Under the pieces are notes generated by a model, which saw only the letters and a program-made list of their open reading frames with translations, was not told the origin of the DNA and did not search any database. A stretch of 33,534 nt of DNA from positions 1 through 33,534 of the forward strand of contig JACQWX010000065.1 of the NCBI GenBank assembly GCA_016209035.1. The letters run 5' to 3'. Position numbers and translations under genes: made by a program. This document shows, in pieces, positions 30,596 through 33,534 of the stretch (position 1 is the stretch's first letter; every line of letters starts with the position of its first letter). Origin of the DNA: Elusimicrobiota bacterium (GTDB taxonomy: Bacteria; Elusimicrobiota; Elusimicrobia; UBA1565; UBA9628).

Positions 30596-32425
30596 TTAAT
30601 CCAGCGCGAACTCCTTGAGGTATTCCTCCAGCCCGGCCTTGACCTTCTGTTCCGACTTGAGGGCCAGGCAGTTGCCCACCGCCAGGGCGTCCATCTCGGT
30701 GTTGATGAAGCAGCGCGCCGCGTCCCTCGGGGCGGCTACGATGGGCTCGCCGCGCACGTTGAAGCTGGTGTTGACCAGCACCCCGCAGCCATGGCGCTTG
30801 TCGTACGCCTGCAGGAGGTCGTGGAAGAAGGGGTTGGTCTCCCGGTGCACGGTCTGGATGCGGGCGGAGTAGTCCACGTGGGTGACGGCCGGGATCTCGG
30901 ACCGGTGCGCCTTGAGGAGCGCCATGCCGCGCAGGTGCTCCCAGCCCTCGGGCAAAGGCCTGCGCCGGCTCTCCTTGACGGGAGCGACCAGCAGCATGTA
31001 GGGGCTGCGGACGTCCATCTCGAAGTAGTCCGAGACTCGCTCGAAGAGCACCGCCGGCGCAAACGGCCGGAAGCCCTCGCGGAACTTGATCTTCAGGTTC
31101 ATGCGGCTCTGCATCTCCGGGAGCCTGGGGTCGCCCAGGATGGTCCTGTTGCCCAGGGCCCTGGGGCCGTACTCCATCCTGCCGCGGCACAGCCCCACGA
31201 TCCAGCCCTTCTCCAGGCAATCGCAGATCGCCTGGAGAAGTTCCGAGTCGTTCATCTCCTTGTACTTGAGATCCAAGGCTTTGAGGGCCGCAGCCGCCTC
31301 CTCGTTCGAGTAGACGGGGCCGAGGTAGGCGCCCTTCATGGCGTCCGGCTTGACCGGCGCGCGGGGCTTGCCCAGGTAGCCGTGGTAGGCGTGGAGCGCG
31401 CAGCCCAGGGCCCCCCCCGCGTCGCCCGACGCGGGCTGGATCCACATGTCCTTGAAGATGCCCTCGGCCAGGATCAGGCCGTTGGCCACGCAGTTCAAGG
31501 CCACACCGCCGGCCATGCAGAGGTTCTCCTCCCCGGTCTCCTCGCGGACGTGGCGGGCCATTTTAAGCATGATCTCGTTGGTGACCTTCTGGATGGAGGC
31601 CGCGATGTCCATGATGCGCTGGTCCGTCGGCGACTCGGGCGGGCGCGGCCCGCCGCCGAAGAGGTCGTGGAATGCCTGGCTGGTCATGGTCAGGCCCGCG
31701 CAGTAGTCGAAGTACCTCATGTCCATGTGGAAGGACCCGTCGTCCTTGACGTCGATGAGGTTGTCCTTGATGAGGTCGTAGTAGCGCGGGACGCCGTAGG
31801 GGGCCAGCCCCATGACCTTGTACTCGCCGGAGTTGACCTTGAACCCGAGATAGTAGGTGAAGGCGGAGTACAAGAGGCCCAGCGAGTGCGGGAAGCGGAT
31901 CTCCTTGAGGAGCTTCACCTCGCTGCCCTTGCCCTTGCCGAGGGTCGCGGTGCTCCATTCGCCCACGCCGTCCACCGTGATGATGGCCGCGCTCTCGAAG
32001 GGCGAGGGATAGAAGGCCGAGGCCGCGTGGGAGACGTGGTGGAGGTCGAAGAGGATCTTCCCGGGATAGGCGCCGCCCAGGGCCCGGTCGATCTCTCTAG
32101 GCAGGTGCAGCTTCTCGTGCAGCCACACGGGCAGGGCCTGGCGGAAGCTCTTCAAGCCCATCGGGGCGAAGGCTAGGTAGGTCTCGAGCAGGCGCTCGAA
32201 GGTCAGGAGCGGCTTGTCGTAGTACGCGACAAGGTCGAGTTGGTCGGCCGAAAGGCCGGCCTCCTTCAAGCAGTAGTTCACGGCGTGCGTCGGGAAGTTC
32301 CGGTCGTGCTTGATCCTGGTGAACCTCTCCTCCTGAGCCGCGGCCACGATCTCCCCGTCGCGCACCAGGGCCGCGGCGCTGTCATGGTAGTACGCTGAAA
32401 TCCCCAGGATGTGCGTAGGGCGCAT
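30596..32425 (-). CDS. Carbamoyltransferase, NodU/CmcH/TobZ family
   Basis: 609 aa, two-domain O-carbamoyltransferase that uses carbamoyl phosphate and ATP to carbamoylate a sugar or natural-product hydroxyl. The N-terminal Kae1-like ASKHA domain has GISAYYHDSAAALV (9-22), HHVSHA (129-134, metal-binding in the family), VDGVGEW (151-157) and GGVALNCVANG (306-316). The C-terminal YrdC-like domain has GRMEYGPRALGNRTIL (415-430) and NTSFNVRGEPIV (552-563). All signature residues look intact. ATG 32425 shares one base with the upstream stop and has GGGAGG nearby. The neighbouring SxtJ-like and DUF5989-like genes suggest surface glycan or small-molecule carbamoylation; the acceptor is unknown. Confidence 0.93.
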   Translation of the reverse strand: MRPTHILGISAYYHDSAAALVRDGEIVAAAQEERFTRIKHDRNFPTHAVNYCLKEAGLSADQLDLVAYYDKPLLTFERLLETYLAFAPMGLKSFRQALPVWLHEKLHLPREIDRALGGAYPGKILFDLHHVSHAASAFYPSPFESAAIITVDGVGEWSTATLGKGKGSEVKLLKEIRFPHSLGLLYSAFTYYLGFKVNSGEYKVMGLAPYGVPRYYDLIKDNLIDVKDDGSFHMDMRYFDYCAGLTMTSQAFHDLFGGGPRPPESPTDQRIMDIAASIQKVTNEIMLKMARHVREETGEENLCMAGGVALNCVANGLILAEGIFKDMWIQPASGDAGGALGCALHAYHGYLGKPRAPVKPDAMKGAYLGPVYSNEEAAAALKALDLKYKEMNDSELLQAICDCLEKGWIVGLCRGRMEYGPRALGNRTILGDPRLPEMQSRMNLKIKFREGFRPFAPAVLFERVSDYFEMDVRSPYMLLVAPVKESRRRPLPEGWEHLRGMALLKAHRSEIPAVTHVDYSARIQTVHRETNPFFHDLLQAYDKRHGCGVLVNTSFNVRGEPIVAAPRDAARCFINTEMDALAVGNCLALKSEQKVKAGLEEYLKEFALD

Positions 32426-33339
32426 CAGAAACCCTCCCTGCAGCGGATGTCCATCGAATCGCCCAAGAACAGTCTGGGGCCGGATTTCCTCAGAGCGAAG
32501 CCCCATCGCTCGTGCCCCCACAACGGCTCGGAGGGCGTGTAGGCAAGGACGAAGGGCTTGCCCTGGCCCGAGGGGTCGTACGACACGAACTCGAGCCGGG
32601 AAGTCTCCGCCATCAGCTCGTGGCGCATGACCGCGCAGCTCCCCACCAGCACGCCGCCGTTGGCCAGCCGCAGGCACCGGCGGTAGCTCGCCTTGACCTG
32701 GGTCCCTTCCACCAGGACGAACGGGTCGGAGAGCCCCGCCACGGACACCACGGCCCCGAAATCGATCTTGGCCGCGGCCGAGGCGAGGGCGTCCGCCTCG
32801 GGCTTGCGCGACCCATCCTCCGCGCTGTCGGCGGGCTCATCGTCCGCCTTGAGGCGGAACTCGCCCGAGGAGACTTCGTCCTTGAGGCGCGCCTTGAGGG
32901 CCCCAAGCAGCCTCTGGTACGTCTGTTCCCCCACCTGGTTGCGCAGCATGCGGAACTTCGCCTGCGGCCTCCTCAGATTGAACTTCGGCGGCGCCTGGAT
33001 CGCGATGACCGGGATGCCGACCTCCTTGCGCGGCCCATCGAGCACGGCGGCCCTGAGCCTCAAGGGCTGATGCCCCTTGCAGGCTCCGCCGTAGCCGGCC
33101 GTCGAGCCTGTCACGGCGAAGACCGAGGCCCCGAGGCTCCCGACCACCAGGAACCGGTTCCCGACTCTAAGCCGGGGGTCGCCCGAGGCCCGGCCTGCGC
33201 TCTTCTTGTCGTAGACGACCCACTCCCCGGAGACGTCGTAGACCGGGAAGATGCCCTTGGCTCCGTAGCCTTCCGGCGCCGCCCAAGCTAGTCGCGCCGG
33301 CGCCAGGGCCGCGGCCAGAAGAAATCCTAACGGACCCAC
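32425..33339 (-). CDS. Secreted protein of unknown function
   Basis: 304 aa with a signal peptide (MGPLGFLLAAALAPARLAWA, cleavage near APEG). The mature protein includes YDVSGEWVVYDKKSAG, a charged middle (about 150-185) and GHERWGFALRKSGPRLFLGD near the end; three to four cysteines are present. No family is recognised. GTG 33339 is the chosen start because it directly precedes the signal peptide; TAAAAT lies nine bases upstream, suggesting a very short leader. It overlaps the carbamoyltransferase start by one base (TGATG) and so leads that operon. Confidence 0.7.
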   Translation of the reverse strand: MGPLGFLLAAALAPARLAWAAPEGYGAKGIFPVYDVSGEWVVYDKKSAGRASGDPRLRVGNRFLVVGSLGASVFAVTGSTAGYGGACKGHQPLRLRAAVLDGPRKEVGIPVIAIQAPPKFNLRRPQAKFRMLRNQVGEQTYQRLLGALKARLKDEVSSGEFRLKADDEPADSAEDGSRKPEADALASAAAKIDFGAVVSVAGLSDPFVLVEGTQVKASYRRCLRLANGGVLVGSCAVMRHELMAETSRLEFVSYDPSGQGKPFVLAYTPSEPLWGHERWGFALRKSGPRLFLGDSMDIRCREGF

Positions 33340-33348
33340 AAGAACGTG

Positions 33349-33354
33349 ATTTTA
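33349..33354 (-). promoter_or_regulatory. Possible -10 of the carbamoyltransferase operon
   Basis: TAAAAT on the minus strand nine bases before GTG 33339. No recognisable -35 lies 16-18 bases further upstream. Position suggests initiation within a few bases of the start codon. Confidence 0.4.
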
Positions 33355-33400
33355 GCAAACTGAGAGGTCCAGGCGCCAGGACTTGAACCTTGCAGCAGAA

Positions 33401-33432
33401 CTTCCCCATCCCGCTGTTTGGGGATGGGGAAG
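33401..33432. repeat. 32-nt hairpin near the right edge
   Basis: Twelve-bp perfect arms (CTTCCCCATCCC and GGGATGGGGAAG) around the 8-nt loop GCTGTTTG, in the 195-nt stretch right of the secreted-protein gene. No T-run follows closely on either strand. It may terminate or protect a transcript arriving from beyond the window. I see no gene in 33340-33534. Confidence 0.75.
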
Positions 33433-33534
33433 GAAGGAGATGGTGCCCCAAAAGAAAGAAGAAGGTAACGGAGAGGGGATTTTTGGCAGGGGCTTGAAAT
33501 AGAGCCTGCCTCCGTCGTAAAGTGTCTTTGTAGA

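Noticed and set aside
33364..33384. tRNA-like T-arm (GGTTCAAGTCC) on the minus strand at the right edge
   Set aside because: No matching acceptor, D or anticodon arms can be formed upstream. The sequence next to it (AGGCGCCAGGACTT) looks more like a degenerate half of the 51-bp element, with no second arm, so it was not counted as a copy.

Overview
This 33.5 kb, high-G+C window reads as chromosomal DNA of a Gram-negative (diderm) bacterium that makes meso-diaminopimelate peptidoglycan. The basis is a DNPR-type MurE, a complete lipid II and septal wall gene set, and a secreted protein with a beta-barrel look ending in Phe. The phylum cannot be fixed from the sequence alone. The gene orders suggest an uncultured lineage (Elusimicrobiota is my guess, low confidence). 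Genes are tightly packed, with ATGA, TTGA and TGATG start/stop overlaps, several TTG/GTG starts and few intergenic gaps.

Layout. (1) 187-11915, minus strand: a division and cell wall (dcw) operon, in transcription order mraZ, rsmH, two small ORFs, ftsL, ftsI, murE, murF, mraY, murD, ftsW, murG. It is driven by a near-consensus sigma-70 promoter at 11978-12006, followed by four TGGG-like repeats at exact 10-nt spacing that look like an MraZ operator. murC, murB, ddl, ftsQ, ftsA and ftsZ are absent from the window. (2) 12128-23518, minus strand: an origin-type cluster, rpmH, rnpA, yidD, yidC, jag/khpB, mnmE, an EF-Tu-domain-II-like protein, an MFS carrier, a membrane protein, mnmG, rsmG, a membrane protein and a membrane-anchored HExxH peptidase. 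It runs head-to-tail into the dcw operon. (3) 23629-27364, plus strand: recO, glyQ, glyS. (4) 27361-30033: an unknown 150-aa protein, a lipoprotein and an outer-membrane-like barrel protein. (5) 30030-33339, minus strand: a secreted protein, a NodU/CmcH/TobZ-type carbamoyltransferase, an SxtJ-like membrane protein and a DUF5989-like protein, a recurrent carbamoylation cassette.

The main unusual signal is a population of small palindromic elements that sit in or at the edges of genes and are translated. There are three copies of a 51-bp element (13-bp arms, 25-bp centre) whose edge supplies a TAG stop codon each time. A 32-bp identical block plus hairpin is shared by jag and glyS. A 90-bp inverted repeat encodes the C-terminus of MurG. 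Three tandem 35/36-bp hairpins sit just upstream of ftsL inside a well-initiated 44-codon ORF. Other palindromes lie in rsmH, jag, glyS, murD and the SxtJ-like gene. Together these resemble protein-coding palindromic elements such as those known in Rickettsia.

Other points of note: murF has no ATG, GTG or TTG that could give a full-length protein and probably starts at ATC. Several genes outside the long operons have -10-like hexamers only 6-10 nt before the start codon, suggesting leaderless transcripts. Two convergent gene pairs overlap through their stop codons.
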